DNA of 64,000 nt, from positions 23,242 to 87,241 of the forward strand of contig NZ_CABFMN010000077.1 in the NCBI RefSeq assembly GCF_901875635.1, read 5' to 3'. Position numbers and translations under genes: made by a program. Numbering within the stretch: position 1 is the stretch's first letter; each line of letters starts with the position of its first letter. The stretch comes from Xylophilus ampelinus. GTDB taxonomy: Bacteria > Pseudomonadota > Gammaproteobacteria > Burkholderiales > Burkholderiaceae_C. Under the pieces are notes generated by a model, which was given only the letters and a program-made list of their open reading frames with translations, made no database searches and was not told the DNA's origin. Shown piece after piece: positions 26,667-36,654 of the stretch.

Positions 26667-27167
26667 ATGCGCGCCCGCCAGCTCATCGACTCCCTCGGCC
26701 TGCAGCCGCACCCCGAAGGCGGCTGGTTCCGCGAAGTGTTCCGCTCCGGCGCCCAGGTGGGCTGCAGCGACGGTCGGCCGCCACGCGCCGCCCTGACCAG
26801 CATCTACTTCCTGCTCGAGGCGGGCCAGCACTCACGCTGGCACCGCGTGCGTTCCGACGAGTTGTGGGTGCACGTCGAAGGCGTGCCACTCACGCTGTGG
26901 GCCTGCGACGCCGCCCTGCGCACCGCGCCTTCGCATGTGCGCCTGGGGCCGGTCGATGCCCATGGCACGCGGCCGCAGCATGTGATCCCGGCCGGCCAAT
27001 GGCAGGCGGCGGAACCGGTCACGGCGCATGCGAGCGGCGACTTCAGCCTGGTCGCCTGCGCCGTGGCGCCGGGCTTCGACTTCGCCGACTTCACGCTCAT
27101 GGCACCGGACGGCGACGAGGCGGCCGCTTTGCGCCACCACTGGCACGAGCTGGCCCGCTTCATCTGA
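26667..27167 (+). CDS. Cupin-5 (DUF985) family protein
   Basis: This 166-residue cupin-fold protein has the family start LGLQPHPEGGWFREVFRS and the beta-barrel motifs SIYFLLEAGQHSRWHRVRSDELWVH and CAVAPGFDFADFTLM. DUF985 proteins are small soluble barrels, some suggested to be sugar epimerase-like, but no reaction is established. It begins 11 bases after mpl and is probably co-transcribed. The dispersed repeat lies just after it. Confidence 0.88.
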   Translation: MRARQLIDSLGLQPHPEGGWFREVFRSGAQVGCSDGRPPRAALTSIYFLLEAGQHSRWHRVRSDELWVHVEGVPLTLWACDAALRTAPSHVRLGPVDAHGTRPQHVIPAGQWQAAEPVTAHASGDFSLVACAVAPGFDFADFTLMAPDGDEAAALRHHWHELARFI

Positions 27168-27184
27168 CCGAAGCGAGTCAGCGC

Positions 27185-27247
27185 GCTATCGATTTCATAG
27201 CTGCTTGCGCCCGCCGGACGGGCGCTGCAGCCACTTTTGGCTTGAGA
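27185..27247. repeat. GCTAT-N7-ATAGC element between the cupin gene and aroG
   Basis: This is a full-length copy: core GCTATCGATTTCATAGC (27185-27201), then TGCTTGCGCCCG, GGGCGCTGCAGCC and TTTTGGCTTGAGA. It fills the gap between two convergent stop codons. Confidence 0.9.
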
Positions 27248-27248
27248 C

Positions 27249-28373
27249 TCAGCCGCGGCGCTGCTTGATCGCCTGCGACAGCGTCTCCAGCAAGCCCACC
27301 GAATCGTCCCAGCCCAGGCAGGCGTCGGTGATGCTCTGCCCGTAGGTCAGCGCGTCGATGCGGTCCTTGCCGGGCGTGAACTTCTGGGCGCCGGCCTGCA
27401 GATGGCTCTCGACCATCACGCCGAAGACGCTGCGGCTGCCGCTGGCGATCTGGCCCGCGATGTCCCTGGCCACATCGACCTGCTTCTGGTGCTGCTTGCT
27501 GCTGTTGGCATGGCTGCAGTCGACCATCAGCGTGGGCGGCAGCTTGGCCGCCTCCAGGTCGGCGCAGGCCGCGGCCACGCTGGCCGCGTCGTAGTTGGGC
27601 GCCTTGCCGCCGCGCAGGATCACGTGGCAGTCCCTGTTGCCCTTGGTCTGCACGATGGCGACCTGCCCGTTCTTGTGCACCGACAGGAAATGGTGGCCGC
27701 GCGCCGCCGCCTGGATCGCGTCGGTGGCGATGCGGATGTTGCCGTCGGTGCCGTTCTTGAAGCCGATGGGCGCCGACAGGCCCGAGGCCAGTTCGCGGTG
27801 CACCTGGCTCTCGGTGGTGCGCGCGCCGATGGCGCCCCAGGCGATCAGGTCGCCGATGTACTGCGGCGAGATCACGTCGAGGAACTCGCTGCCCGCCGGC
27901 AGGCCCAGGCGATTGATGTCGATCAGCAACTGGCGCGCGATGCGCAGGCCCTCGTCGATGCGGTAGCTCTCGTCAAGGTAGGGGTCGTTGATCAGGCCCT
28001 TCCAGCCCACCGTCGTGCGCGGTTTCTCGAAGTACACGCGCATCACGATCTCCAGCGTGTCGGCGTATTTCTCGCGCTCGGCCTTCAGGCGCCGCGCGTA
28101 GTCCAGCGCGGCGGCCGGGTCGTGGATGGAGCAGGGGCCCATCACCACCAGCAGCCGGTCGTCCTTGCCGGCCATGATGTTGTGGATGGCGTGGCGGGTC
28201 TGGCCGATCAGCCGTTCCACCGGCGTGCCGCCGATGGGGAAGAAGCGGATGAGGTGTTCGGGCGGAGGAAGCACGTTGATGTCCTTGATGCGCTGGTCGT
28301 CGGTCTGGCTGGTCTTCTCGACGGGTTGCGCATACCAGGATTCGCTGGTGCCGGGGGTGGCTTTGGGGCTCAT
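27249..28373 (-). CDS. aroG: AroG, DAHP synthase (class I alpha)
   Basis: This 374-residue enzyme condenses phosphoenolpyruvate and erythrose-4-phosphate, the first step of aromatic amino-acid synthesis. Family motifs are LLVVMGPCSIHDP, MRVYFEKPRTTVGWKGLINDP, ARTTESQVHRELASGLS, GFKNGTDG, VMVESHL and SITDACLGWDDS. It resembles the feedback-inhibited AroG/F/H type; which amino acid inhibits it cannot be read by eye. The ATG at 28373 has AGAGGAAGAACGAGC in front. An aromatic leader peptide and terminator precede it, indicating control by attenuation. aroE, a later step of the pathway, lies elsewhere in the window. Confidence 0.95.
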   Translation of the reverse strand: MSPKATPGTSESWYAQPVEKTSQTDDQRIKDINVLPPPEHLIRFFPIGGTPVERLIGQTRHAIHNIMAGKDDRLLVVMGPCSIHDPAAALDYARRLKAEREKYADTLEIVMRVYFEKPRTTVGWKGLINDPYLDESYRIDEGLRIARQLLIDINRLGLPAGSEFLDVISPQYIGDLIAWGAIGARTTESQVHRELASGLSAPIGFKNGTDGNIRIATDAIQAAARGHHFLSVHKNGQVAIVQTKGNRDCHVILRGGKAPNYDAASVAAACADLEAAKLPPTLMVDCSHANSSKQHQKQVDVARDIAGQIASGSRSVFGVMVESHLQAGAQKFTPGKDRIDALTYGQSITDACLGWDDSVGLLETLSQAIKQRRG

Positions 28374-28423
28374 GCTCGTTCTTCCTCTGGGTTGTTGTGG
28401 CGGGTGATTTCGGGGCGGCCAAG

Positions 28424-28455
28424 AAAAAACCGCCGGGGCTTTCGCACCGGCGGTT
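28424..28455 (-). terminator. Attenuator terminator of aroG
   Basis: On the minus strand, AACCGCCGG pairs with CCGGCGGTT around a 10-base loop and is followed by a run of T. It lies 26 bases after the leader-peptide stop and 50 bases before the aroG start. Confidence 0.9.
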
Positions 28456-28480
28456 CTCGAGGGGTTCGGTCTGTCTGCTG

Positions 28481-28555
28481 TTACGCGCGCGCCACTCGTC
28501 CGCCGGAATCCGGGAACCAAAAGTAGGCAAAGTAAAAAGAGCGCGAGGCAGGCAT
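28481..28555 (-). CDS. Aromatic leader peptide of aroG
   Basis: This 24-codon ORF contains the run FYFAYFWF at codons 7-14: four Phe, two Tyr and one Trp in eight codons. Low levels of charged aromatic tRNA would stall a ribosome here and alter folding of the downstream attenuator. Codons 16-19 contain CCGGCGG, the exact complement of the terminator's 5' arm, providing an antiterminator. The frame ends in TAA before the terminator. It has no strong ribosome binding site. A caution is that related Phe/Tyr-coding sequences (TTTGCCTACTTT) also occur in common betaproteobacterial intergenic elements. Confidence 0.8.
   Translation of the reverse strand: MPASRSFYFAYFWFPDSGGRVARA
28500..28506 (-). 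promoter_or_regulatory. Antiterminator arm in the aroG leader
   Basis: On the minus strand the leader reads CCGGCGG here. It is complementary to CCGCCGG at 28447-28453, the 5' arm of the terminator, so the two structures exclude each other. Confidence 0.75.
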
Positions 28556-28619
28556 GGGGCGAGACTCTAGCACAGGGTTTTCGAAGCGCATGTCGCCAAT
28601 TCGCATCAAGCGTCGCGGC

Positions 28620-30080
<1,461 letters not shown>

Positions 30081-30178
30081 GAAAAGATTATCAGCCTCCC
30101 GGCTTTTCACTTCGCTGCGCTGCGTGTAATTCGCCACCTCCCGAGGAGGGGACCTGCCTGCGGCGCGGCGAACTGCCC

Positions 30179-31333
30179 TCAGGTCTGGACAAGCCGCTTG
30201 GCGCGCGAGATCGACATCAGGATGCCCAGCCCCAGGCCCAGCGTCACCATGGCCGTGCCGCCGTAGCTGACGAAGGGCAGCGGCACGCCCACCACCGGCA
30301 GGATGCCGCTGACCATGCCCATGTTCACGAAGGCGTAGGTGAAGAAGATCATCGACACCGCGCCGGCCAGGAGGCGCGAGAACAATGTCGGGGCGTCGAG
30401 CGCGATCATCAGCCCGCGGAAGACCAGGAACAGGAACGAGAAGATCAGGAACAGGTTGCCCGCGAGCCCGAACTCCTCGGAGTAGGCGGCGAAGATGAAG
30501 TCTGTGGTGCGCTCGGGGATGAACTCGAGGTGCGTCTGCGTGCCCTGCATGAAGCCCTTGCCGCCGACGCCGCCGGAGCCGATGGCGATCATGCCCTGGA
30601 TGATGTGGAAGCCCTTGCCGAGCGGGTCCTTGGTGGGGTCGAGCAGCGTGCACACGCGCTGCTTCTGGTAGTCATGCAGCACGCGCCAATCCACGCCGTC
30701 GGCGCAGAGCCTGGACTCGAAACCCACGATCAGCGACACCGCCACCACGCCGAGGATCACCGGCGGCACGATCAGCTTCCAGGGCAGCCCGGCGAAGAAG
30801 ATCACCGCCAGCCCCGCGGCCAGCACCAGCAGCGAGGTGCCCAGGTCGGGCTGCTTCATGATCAGTCCCACTGGTATCGCGAGCAGGATGAAGGACACGA
30901 TGAAGTCCAGCGGCCGCAATTGCCCTTCTCGCCGCTGGAACCACCAGGCCAGCATCAGCGGCATGGCGATCTTCAGGATCTCGCTGGGCTGGATCACCAT
31001 GCCGACGTTGATCCAGCGCTTGGCCCCCTTCTTGGTGATGCCGAACAGCAGCACGGCGATCAACAGCCCGACCCCGAACAGGTACAGCGGCACCGCCAGG
31101 CGCATGAGCCGCTGCGGCGGGATCTGCGCCACCACGAACATGATGAAGCCGGCCAGCAGCATGTTGCGGCCGTGGTCGAGGAAGCGGGTGCCGTGGTCGT
31201 AGCCGGACGAGTACATCGTCACCAGCCCGGCGCAGCACAGCAGGAAGACGGCGAAGGCCAGGAAGCCGTCGAAGCCCTGGAAGACGGGCAGGAGGCGCCG
31301 CGCGAGCGAGGGCTGCTGGAAGACCGCTGACAT
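30179..31333 (-). CDS. rodA: RodA (MrdB), SEDS glycosyltransferase for elongation
   Basis: This 384-residue membrane protein of the SEDS family polymerises lipid II glycan strands during cell elongation with PBP2. It has about ten membrane helices and SEDS motifs (INVGMVIQPSEILKIAMPLM, KQPDLGTSLLVLAAGL, FAAYSEEFGLAGN, PFVSYGGTAMV). The usual neighbour mrdA is not in the window upstream, where yqiA diverges. Its paralogue ftsW lies in the division cluster at 54743. Confidence 0.95.
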   Translation of the reverse strand: MSAVFQQPSLARRLLPVFQGFDGFLAFAVFLLCCAGLVTMYSSGYDHGTRFLDHGRNMLLAGFIMFVVAQIPPQRLMRLAVPLYLFGVGLLIAVLLFGITKKGAKRWINVGMVIQPSEILKIAMPLMLAWWFQRREGQLRPLDFIVSFILLAIPVGLIMKQPDLGTSLLVLAAGLAVIFFAGLPWKLIVPPVILGVVAVSLIVGFESRLCADGVDWRVLHDYQKQRVCTLLDPTKDPLGKGFHIIQGMIAIGSGGVGGKGFMQGTQTHLEFIPERTTDFIFAAYSEEFGLAGNLFLIFSFLFLVFRGLMIALDAPTLFSRLLAGAVSMIFFTYAFVNMGMVSGILPVVGVPLPFVSYGGTAMVTLGLGLGILMSISRAKRLVQT

Positions 31334-31438
31334 GATGGGCCGGGATTATCGGCGCCCGGCGCACGCACCGCTGGCCCGGCCGGGTTCTGCGCGGGACAAT
31401 GGCCACGCGCGCGGCGATGTCCGCCGACCGGCCCCACC

Positions 31439-32035
31439 ATGCCCCAGCTCCCCGTCACCCACCTGCTCTACCTGCACGGCTTCCGCTCCTCGCCGCGCTC
31501 GGCCAAGGCCCAGGCCACCGCCGCCTACATGGCGGTACGCCACCCCGACGTCGAATGGTGGTGCCCGCAGCTGCCGCCATCGCCGCGCGAGGCGATGGAT
31601 CTGGTCCTGGCCGGCATCGCCGACTGGCCGCGGGAAAGCCTGGGTGTCATCGGCTCATCGCTGGGCGGCTTCTACGCCACCTATGTCGCCGCGATGACCG
31701 GTGCCCGCGCCGTTCTGCTGAATCCGGCGGTCGATCCGGCGCGCGACCTGGCCAAGCACATCGGCGAGCAGCGCGCCTGGCACAGTCCACAGGAGCGCTT
31801 CTTCTTCCGCCCCGAATTCATCCGCGAACTGGCCGCGCTCGAGGTGGGCGCGCTGGACCGCCCGGAACGCGTGTTCGCGGTGATCGCCAAGGGCGACGAG
31901 GTGCTGGACTGGCGCGAGATGTCGGCCCGCTACCAAGGCAGCCGGATCCGCCTGATCGATGGCGGCGACCATGCGCTGTCGGATTTCCCGCGCGTCCATC
32001 TGGCGGACGTGGTGGCATTTCTGTCGCCCGTCTGA
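31439..32035 (+). CDS. YqiA-family alpha/beta-hydrolase esterase
   Basis: This 198-residue hydrolase starts LLYLHGFRSSPRSAKA and has the nucleophile elbow GSSLGGFYA, with Asp in IAKGDEVLDWRE and His in GGDHALSDF, completing a triad. It fits the UPF0227/YqiA family of small esterases. It starts the plus-strand run that continues into the RNB nuclease 44 bases later. Confidence 0.92.
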   Translation: MPQLPVTHLLYLHGFRSSPRSAKAQATAAYMAVRHPDVEWWCPQLPPSPREAMDLVLAGIADWPRESLGVIGSSLGGFYATYVAAMTGARAVLLNPAVDPARDLAKHIGEQRAWHSPQERFFFRPEFIRELAALEVGALDRPERVFAVIAKGDEVLDWREMSARYQGSRIRLIDGGDHALSDFPRVHLADVVAFLSPV

Positions 32036-32079
32036 AAGGGCTCGGCGGACGGCGGCGGCCTGCGTGTGAAAATCGCCCG

Positions 32080-34155
32080 ATGTTTGTGTTGTTCGAAGAA
32101 GCCGGCAAGTACCTCGGCGGCCGCGTGCTGTCCGAGGCCGAATCCTCCGCCCAGGTGGAGCTAGAGACTGGCAAGCGCGTCAAGGTCAAGGGCGCGAACA
32201 TCGTGCTGCGTTTCGACAAGCCCGCGCCTGCGGAACTGATCGCCGAGGCGCGCACGCTGGCCGCCACGGTCGACCTCGATCTGGCCTGGGAATTCGCGCC
32301 GGCCGAGGAATTCGGCTTTTCCGACCTCGCCGCCGACTACTTCACCGCCAAGCCCTCGCTGGTGCAGCAGGCCGCGGCATTGCTGGCGCTCTTCGAGGCG
32401 CCGCATTATTTCCGCCGCGCCGGCAAGGGGCGTTTCCGCAAGGCGCCGGCCGAAATCGTGCAGCAGGCGCTGGCCGCCATCGAGAAGAAGAAGGCCATCC
32501 AGGCGCAGATCGCCGGATGGTCGGCCGAGCTGGCGGCGGGACGCTGTCCGGCGCCGATCCGCGAGCAGCTCTACAAGATCCTGTTCAAGCCCGACAAGAA
32601 CGCGCCCGAGTACAAGGCGGTGGTCGAGGCCTCACGCGCCAGCCAGCGTGCACCGCTCGATCTGCTCGAGGCTTCGGGTGCCATCGACTCGCCCTACCAG
32701 TTCCACTGGAAGCGCTTCCTGTTCGAGAACTTCCCCAAGGGCACCGGCTTTCCGGCGCTGGCGGCGCCGGCGATCGCCGACGAGTTGCCGCGCGCCGAGG
32801 GCGTGCAGGCCTTCTCGATCGACGACTCGCAGACCACCGAGATCGACGACGCACTCTCGGTGCAGGGCCTGGGCTCGGGCACCGTCACCGTGGGCATCCA
32901 CATCGCCGCGCCGGGCCTGGCCATCGCGCCCGACAGTGCGCTCGACCAGGTGGCCCGCAACCGCATGTCGACGGTCTACATGCCGGGCCACAAGATCACG
33001 ATGCTGCCCGACGACATCGTGCAGACCTACACCCTGCTCGATGGCGGCGACCGGCCCGCGGTGTCGCTCTACGTCCGCTTCAACGAGGCGACGCTGGACG
33101 TGGTGGGCACCGAGACAAAGCTCGAGCGCGTGCCGATCGTGGCCAACCTGCGCCACGACCAGCTCGACGGCGTCATCGACGAGACCTGGCTCGACAGCGC
33201 CGCCGTTCCAAGCCAAAAAGGCCCGGAGGCCGCATGGGGCCTGCGGGAGCCGCTATCGTTTTTGTATCGCTTGGCGCGCCACCTGAAGCTGGGGCGCGAA
33301 GCGGTGCGCGGCAAGCCGGAAACCTTCAACCGGCCCGACTACAACTTCCGCCTCGTCGGCAACGACGGCGCCGAGCCCATGGGCAACGAGCAGGTGCAGA
33401 TCAGCACCCGCCGCCGCGGCGCGCCGCTGGACCTGATCGTTTCCGAGGCCATGATCCTGGCCAACAGCAGCTGGGGCGGCTGGCTCGGCGAGCTGGGCGT
33501 GCCGGCGCTCTACCGCAGCCAGGCCAGCCTGGCGCCCGGCATCAAGGTGCGCATGGGCACCAAGCCGCTGCCGCACGCCGGCCTGGGCGTGAAGAGCTAC
33601 GCCTGGAGCACCTCGCCGCTGCGCCGCTACACCGACCTGGTGAACCAGTGGCAGATCATCGCCGCGGCACGCCACGGCAAGACCGCGGCCCTCGCGGCGC
33701 CGTTCAAGCCCAAGGACGCGAGCCTGTTCTCCATCCTCTCGGGCTTCGATGCCGCCTACGGCACGTACAACGCCTACCAGGCCGGGATGGAGCGTTTCTG
33801 GACGCTCAAGTACCTGCAGCAGCAGGGCATCCAGGAGCTGGACGCCACGCTGATCAAGGATGGCGGCGCGGGCGAGACGCTGGTGCGCGCCGACACCCTG
33901 CCGCTGGTGCTGCCGGTGCTTGGCGCGCAGGGCCTGCCGCGCGGCAGCCGCGTGCGCGTGCGCCTGGGCCACATCGACGAGATCGCGCTGGCCGTCAACG
34001 GCACCGTCACCGACCGTCTCGGTGCCGCGGCCACCCCCGAACCCACCGACGAGGGTGACGACGACGAGCCGGCCGCCGGACCGCTGGCCATCGCCGTCGA
34101 CCTGGCCGACGGCGACGGAGCCGACGCGCCCACCGCCGAATCCAGCGCGGCATGA
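32080..34155 (+). CDS. RNB-domain (RNase II/R family) exoribonuclease
   Basis: This 691-residue protein degrades RNA 3' to 5'. The RNB domain has the metal-binding aspartates in FSIDDSQTTEIDDALSV, the motif YMPGHKITMLPDDI, and the catalytic-core TSPLRRYTDLVNQW. An S1-like segment follows, then an acidic Ala/Asp/Glu-rich tail. Its length lies between RNase II (about 644) and RNase R (about 813), and the N-terminal cold-shock domains are unusual, so the precise type is left open. Residues about 377-396 (PSQKGPEAAWGLREPLSFLY) are encoded by an in-frame copy of the dispersed repeat. The stop overlaps the next start as ATGA. Confidence 0.93.
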   Translation: MFVLFEEAGKYLGGRVLSEAESSAQVELETGKRVKVKGANIVLRFDKPAPAELIAEARTLAATVDLDLAWEFAPAEEFGFSDLAADYFTAKPSLVQQAAALLALFEAPHYFRRAGKGRFRKAPAEIVQQALAAIEKKKAIQAQIAGWSAELAAGRCPAPIREQLYKILFKPDKNAPEYKAVVEASRASQRAPLDLLEASGAIDSPYQFHWKRFLFENFPKGTGFPALAAPAIADELPRAEGVQAFSIDDSQTTEIDDALSVQGLGSGTVTVGIHIAAPGLAIAPDSALDQVARNRMSTVYMPGHKITMLPDDIVQTYTLLDGGDRPAVSLYVRFNEATLDVVGTETKLERVPIVANLRHDQLDGVIDETWLDSAAVPSQKGPEAAWGLREPLSFLYRLARHLKLGREAVRGKPETFNRPDYNFRLVGNDGAEPMGNEQVQISTRRRGAPLDLIVSEAMILANSSWGGWLGELGVPALYRSQASLAPGIKVRMGTKPLPHAGLGVKSYAWSTSPLRRYTDLVNQWQIIAAARHGKTAALAAPFKPKDASLFSILSGFDAAYGTYNAYQAGMERFWTLKYLQQQGIQELDATLIKDGGAGETLVRADTLPLVLPVLGAQGLPRGSRVRVRLGHIDEIALAVNGTVTDRLGAAATPEPTDEGDDDEPAAGPLAIAVDLADGDGADAPTAESSAA
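33208..33268. repeat. GCTAT-N7 repeat inside the RNB nuclease gene
   Basis: This is a reverse-oriented copy: AAGCCAAAAAGGCC, a GC-rich middle, then GCTATCGTTTTTGTATC (33252-33268) with one decayed arm. It is in frame with the nuclease. Confidence 0.75.
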
Positions 34156-35018
34156 ACCTCAAGGACTTCAGCACGCTGCAGATCGCGCTGGGCCTGTCGG
34201 TCCTGGCCCACGCTGCGCTGCTGGCGGTCCGTTTCGCCGATCCCGAGGCCTTCAATCGCGTCTTCCAGGAGACGCCGCTGGAGATCATCCTGGTCAACGC
34301 CAAGGCCAAGGGCGAAGCGCCCGACAAGCCGCAGGCGCTGGCGCAGGCCTCGCTGGCCGGCGGCGGCGACCTCGACAAGGGCCGCGCCACCAGCCCGCTG
34401 CCGCCCTCGGCCTTCACCGCCGTGGGCGACTCCGCCGAGGAGGCGCAGAAGCAGATCGAGGCGATGCAGGCGCAGCAGATGATGCTGCTGTCGCAGGTGC
34501 GCGCGCAACTCGCCGCCATGCCCCTGCCCGACCCGCGCCAGTCCGGCCAGCCGAACGACAACACGGCGCAGGTGGAAAAGCGCCGCCAGTTGCTGGAGCT
34601 GCTGGCCGAGATCGAGCGCCGGGTGAACGAGGAGAACGCGCGGCCCAAGCGCCGCTTCGTGAGCCCTGCCACCAAGGAGGCGACCTACGCCGTGTACGTC
34701 GACGCGCTGCGCCGCAAGATCGAGGCACGTGGCACCGAGCGCTTCCCGCAGGCCGGGGGCAGGAAGCTCTATGGCGAACTCACCATGATCGTCAGCGTCA
34801 ACTTCGACGGCTCGCTGCTGGGCACGGAGATCGTCCAGAGCTCGGGCAACAGGGAGCTGGACCGCCGCGCGCAGGCCATTGTCGCGAGCATCGGCAACTT
34901 CGGCCGCTTCACCGATGCCATGCGCCGCCAGACCGACCAGCTGCTCATGCCCTCTCGCTTCAAGTTCACGCGCGACGAGACGCTGGAGACGCAGGTCTCC
35001 ACCCAGCCCATCAACTGA
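34152..35018 (+). CDS. TonB-like energy transducer
   Basis: This 288-residue protein has an N-terminal membrane anchor (LQIALGLSVLAHAALLAV), a periplasmic stretch with a coiled coil (EEAQKQIEAMQAQQMMLLSQVRAQL) and a C-terminal TonB-like domain (KLYGELTMIVSVNFDGSLLGTEIVQSSGNRELDRRAQ). TonB proteins couple the proton gradient to outer-membrane transport, but no ExbB/ExbD gene is adjacent, and this type is often found with aroE and mtgA in Burkholderiales. The Pro-rich rod of classical TonB is missing, so a non-transport role is possible. Confidence 0.85.
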   Translation: MNLKDFSTLQIALGLSVLAHAALLAVRFADPEAFNRVFQETPLEIILVNAKAKGEAPDKPQALAQASLAGGGDLDKGRATSPLPPSAFTAVGDSAEEAQKQIEAMQAQQMMLLSQVRAQLAAMPLPDPRQSGQPNDNTAQVEKRRQLLELLAEIERRVNEENARPKRRFVSPATKEATYAVYVDALRRKIEARGTERFPQAGGRKLYGELTMIVSVNFDGSLLGTEIVQSSGNRELDRRAQAIVASIGNFGRFTDAMRRQTDQLLMPSRFKFTRDETLETQVSTQPIN

Positions 35019-35029
35019 CGCCCGAGGAC

Positions 35030-35884
35030 ATGGACCGCTACTGCGTGATCGGCAACCCCGTCGAGCACAGCCGCTCGCCTTGGATCCACGCGCGCTTCGC
35101 CGCACTCACCGGCCAGGCGCTGGACTACGGCCGGCGCCTGGCGCCCCTCGACGGCTTCACCGCCACCGTGGACACTTTCCGCGCAGAGGCCGCGGCCTCG
35201 GGCGACCGCGCGGGCGGCTGCAATGTGACCGTGCCCTTCAAGTTCGAGGCCGCGGCGATGGCCCAGTCGCTGAGCGAGCGGGCGCGCCTGGCCCAGGCCG
35301 TGAACACGCTGCGCTTCGAGCCCGATGGCCGCGTCCACGGCGACAACACCGACGGCGTGGGCCTGGTCAACGACATCGAGCGCAACGCCGGCGTGCCGCT
35401 GGCGGGCCGCGACCTGCTGCTCATCGGCGCGGGTGGCGCCGCGGCCGGCGTGCTCGGCCCCCTGCTCGACACCGGGCTGCGCCGCCTCGTGGTCGCCAAC
35501 CGCACGGTGGACAAGGCCGTCGCCCTCGTGCGCCGGCATTCGGCGCAGGCGCTGGGCCATTCGATGGCGCTGGAAGCCTGGGCGCTCGACGCCGTATCCG
35601 GCAGCTTCGACGTGGTGGTGAACGCCACCGCCTCCAGCCTGGCCGGCGATGCGGTGCCGGTGGCCGCGAGCGTGCTGCGCCCCGGCGCCCTCGCGGTCGA
35701 CATGATGTATGGCCGCGCGGCGGCCGGCTTCATGGACTGGGCGCGCACGCACGGCGCCGTGCCGCGCGACGGGCTGGGCATGCTGGTCGAGCAGGCGGCC
35801 GAGGCCTTCGCGCTGTGGCGCGGCGTGCGCCCGCCCTCGGCCGAGGTGCTGGCCGAGCTGCGCGCCGTCGTCGACGCGGCCTGA
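35030..35884 (+). CDS. aroE: AroE, shikimate dehydrogenase
   Basis: This 284-residue NADPH enzyme reduces 3-dehydroshikimate to shikimate. Visible motifs are VIGNPVEHSRSPWIHARFA (substrate site), GGCNVTVPFKFEA with the catalytic lysine, the NADP loop LIGAGGAAAGVL with ANRT, and VVNATASSL, DMMYGR and DGLGMLVEQAAEAFALW. It starts 11 bases after the TonB-like gene and precedes mtgA by eight, as in other Burkholderiales. Confidence 0.96.
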   Translation: MDRYCVIGNPVEHSRSPWIHARFAALTGQALDYGRRLAPLDGFTATVDTFRAEAAASGDRAGGCNVTVPFKFEAAAMAQSLSERARLAQAVNTLRFEPDGRVHGDNTDGVGLVNDIERNAGVPLAGRDLLLIGAGGAAAGVLGPLLDTGLRRLVVANRTVDKAVALVRRHSAQALGHSMALEAWALDAVSGSFDVVVNATASSLAGDAVPVAASVLRPGALAVDMMYGRAAAGFMDWARTHGAVPRDGLGMLVEQAAEAFALWRGVRPPSAEVLAELRAVVDAA

Positions 35885-35892
35885 TCACCCCG

Positions 35893-36645
35893 ATGCGCCC
35901 CCTCGTCCGCTGGATCGGCTGCCTGCTGCTGGCCGGACTCGCACTCGAGCTCTTCTTCGTGCTGCGCATCGCGGCGATGGCGGCGATCGACCCGCAATCC
36001 ACCGCCTTCCAGCGCTCGGAGATGTGGCAGATCGTGCTGCGCGACGGCGCCCGGGCGCAGTGGCGCCAGCAGTGGTTGCCGTACGCGCAGATCCACGACA
36101 ACCTCAAGCGCGCGGTGCTGGCCAGCGAGGATTCCGACTTCGTCAACCACGACGGCGTGGAGTGGGAGGCGATCGAGCGCGCCCGCCAGCGCAATGCCCG
36201 CGCCGAGGAGCTTGCGGCCAAGCGGGCCGCCCGCGCCGCCGCACGCGGCAAGCCGGCGCCCGCACCGGTGCAGGCGCGCCTGCGCGGCGGCTCCACGATC
36301 ACGCAGCAGCTCGCGAAGAACCTGCTGCTGTCGGGCGAGCGCACGCTGCTGCGCAAGGGCCAGGAGCTGGTGCTGACGATGGCGCTGGAGCTTTTCCTGA
36401 GCAAGCAGCGCATCCTTGAGATCTACCTCAACAGCGTCGAGTGGGGCAACGGCGTGTTCGGCGCCGAGGCGGCGGCGCAGCGCTACTTCGGCAAGAGTGC
36501 GGCGCGCCTGTCGCCGTCCGAGGCCGCGCGCCTGGCCGTGATGCTGCCGAGCCCGCAGTTCTACGAGATGCGCCCGAACTCGGCCTACCTCAACGGACGC
36601 ACTGCGACCATCGTGGCGCGCATGGGCGCAGTCGAGCTGCCGTAG
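35893..36645 (+). CDS. mtgA: MtgA, monofunctional peptidoglycan glycosyltransferase
   Basis: This 250-residue family-51 transglycosylase has one N-terminal membrane helix and polymerises lipid II glycan. Motifs are VLASEDSDFVNHDGVEWEAI (catalytic Glu), GGSTITQQLAKNLLLSGERTL, and EIYLNSVEWGNGVFGAEAAAQ. An Ala/Arg-rich insertion (NARAEELAAKRAARAAARGK, about 98-120) widens the loop between the first two motifs compared with E. coli MtgA. Confidence 0.94.
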   Translation: MRPLVRWIGCLLLAGLALELFFVLRIAAMAAIDPQSTAFQRSEMWQIVLRDGARAQWRQQWLPYAQIHDNLKRAVLASEDSDFVNHDGVEWEAIERARQRNARAEELAAKRAARAAARGKPAPAPVQARLRGGSTITQQLAKNLLLSGERTLLRKGQELVLTMALELFLSKQRILEIYLNSVEWGNGVFGAEAAAQRYFGKSAARLSPSEAARLAVMLPSPQFYEMRPNSAYLNGRTATIVARMGAVELP

Positions 36646-36654
36646 TCGCCCCCG

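Noticed and set aside
28556..28619. Promoter for the aroG leader
   Set aside because: A TAGAGT could be a -10 element, but no -35 hexamer lies at a 16-18 base spacing, so no promoter is listed.
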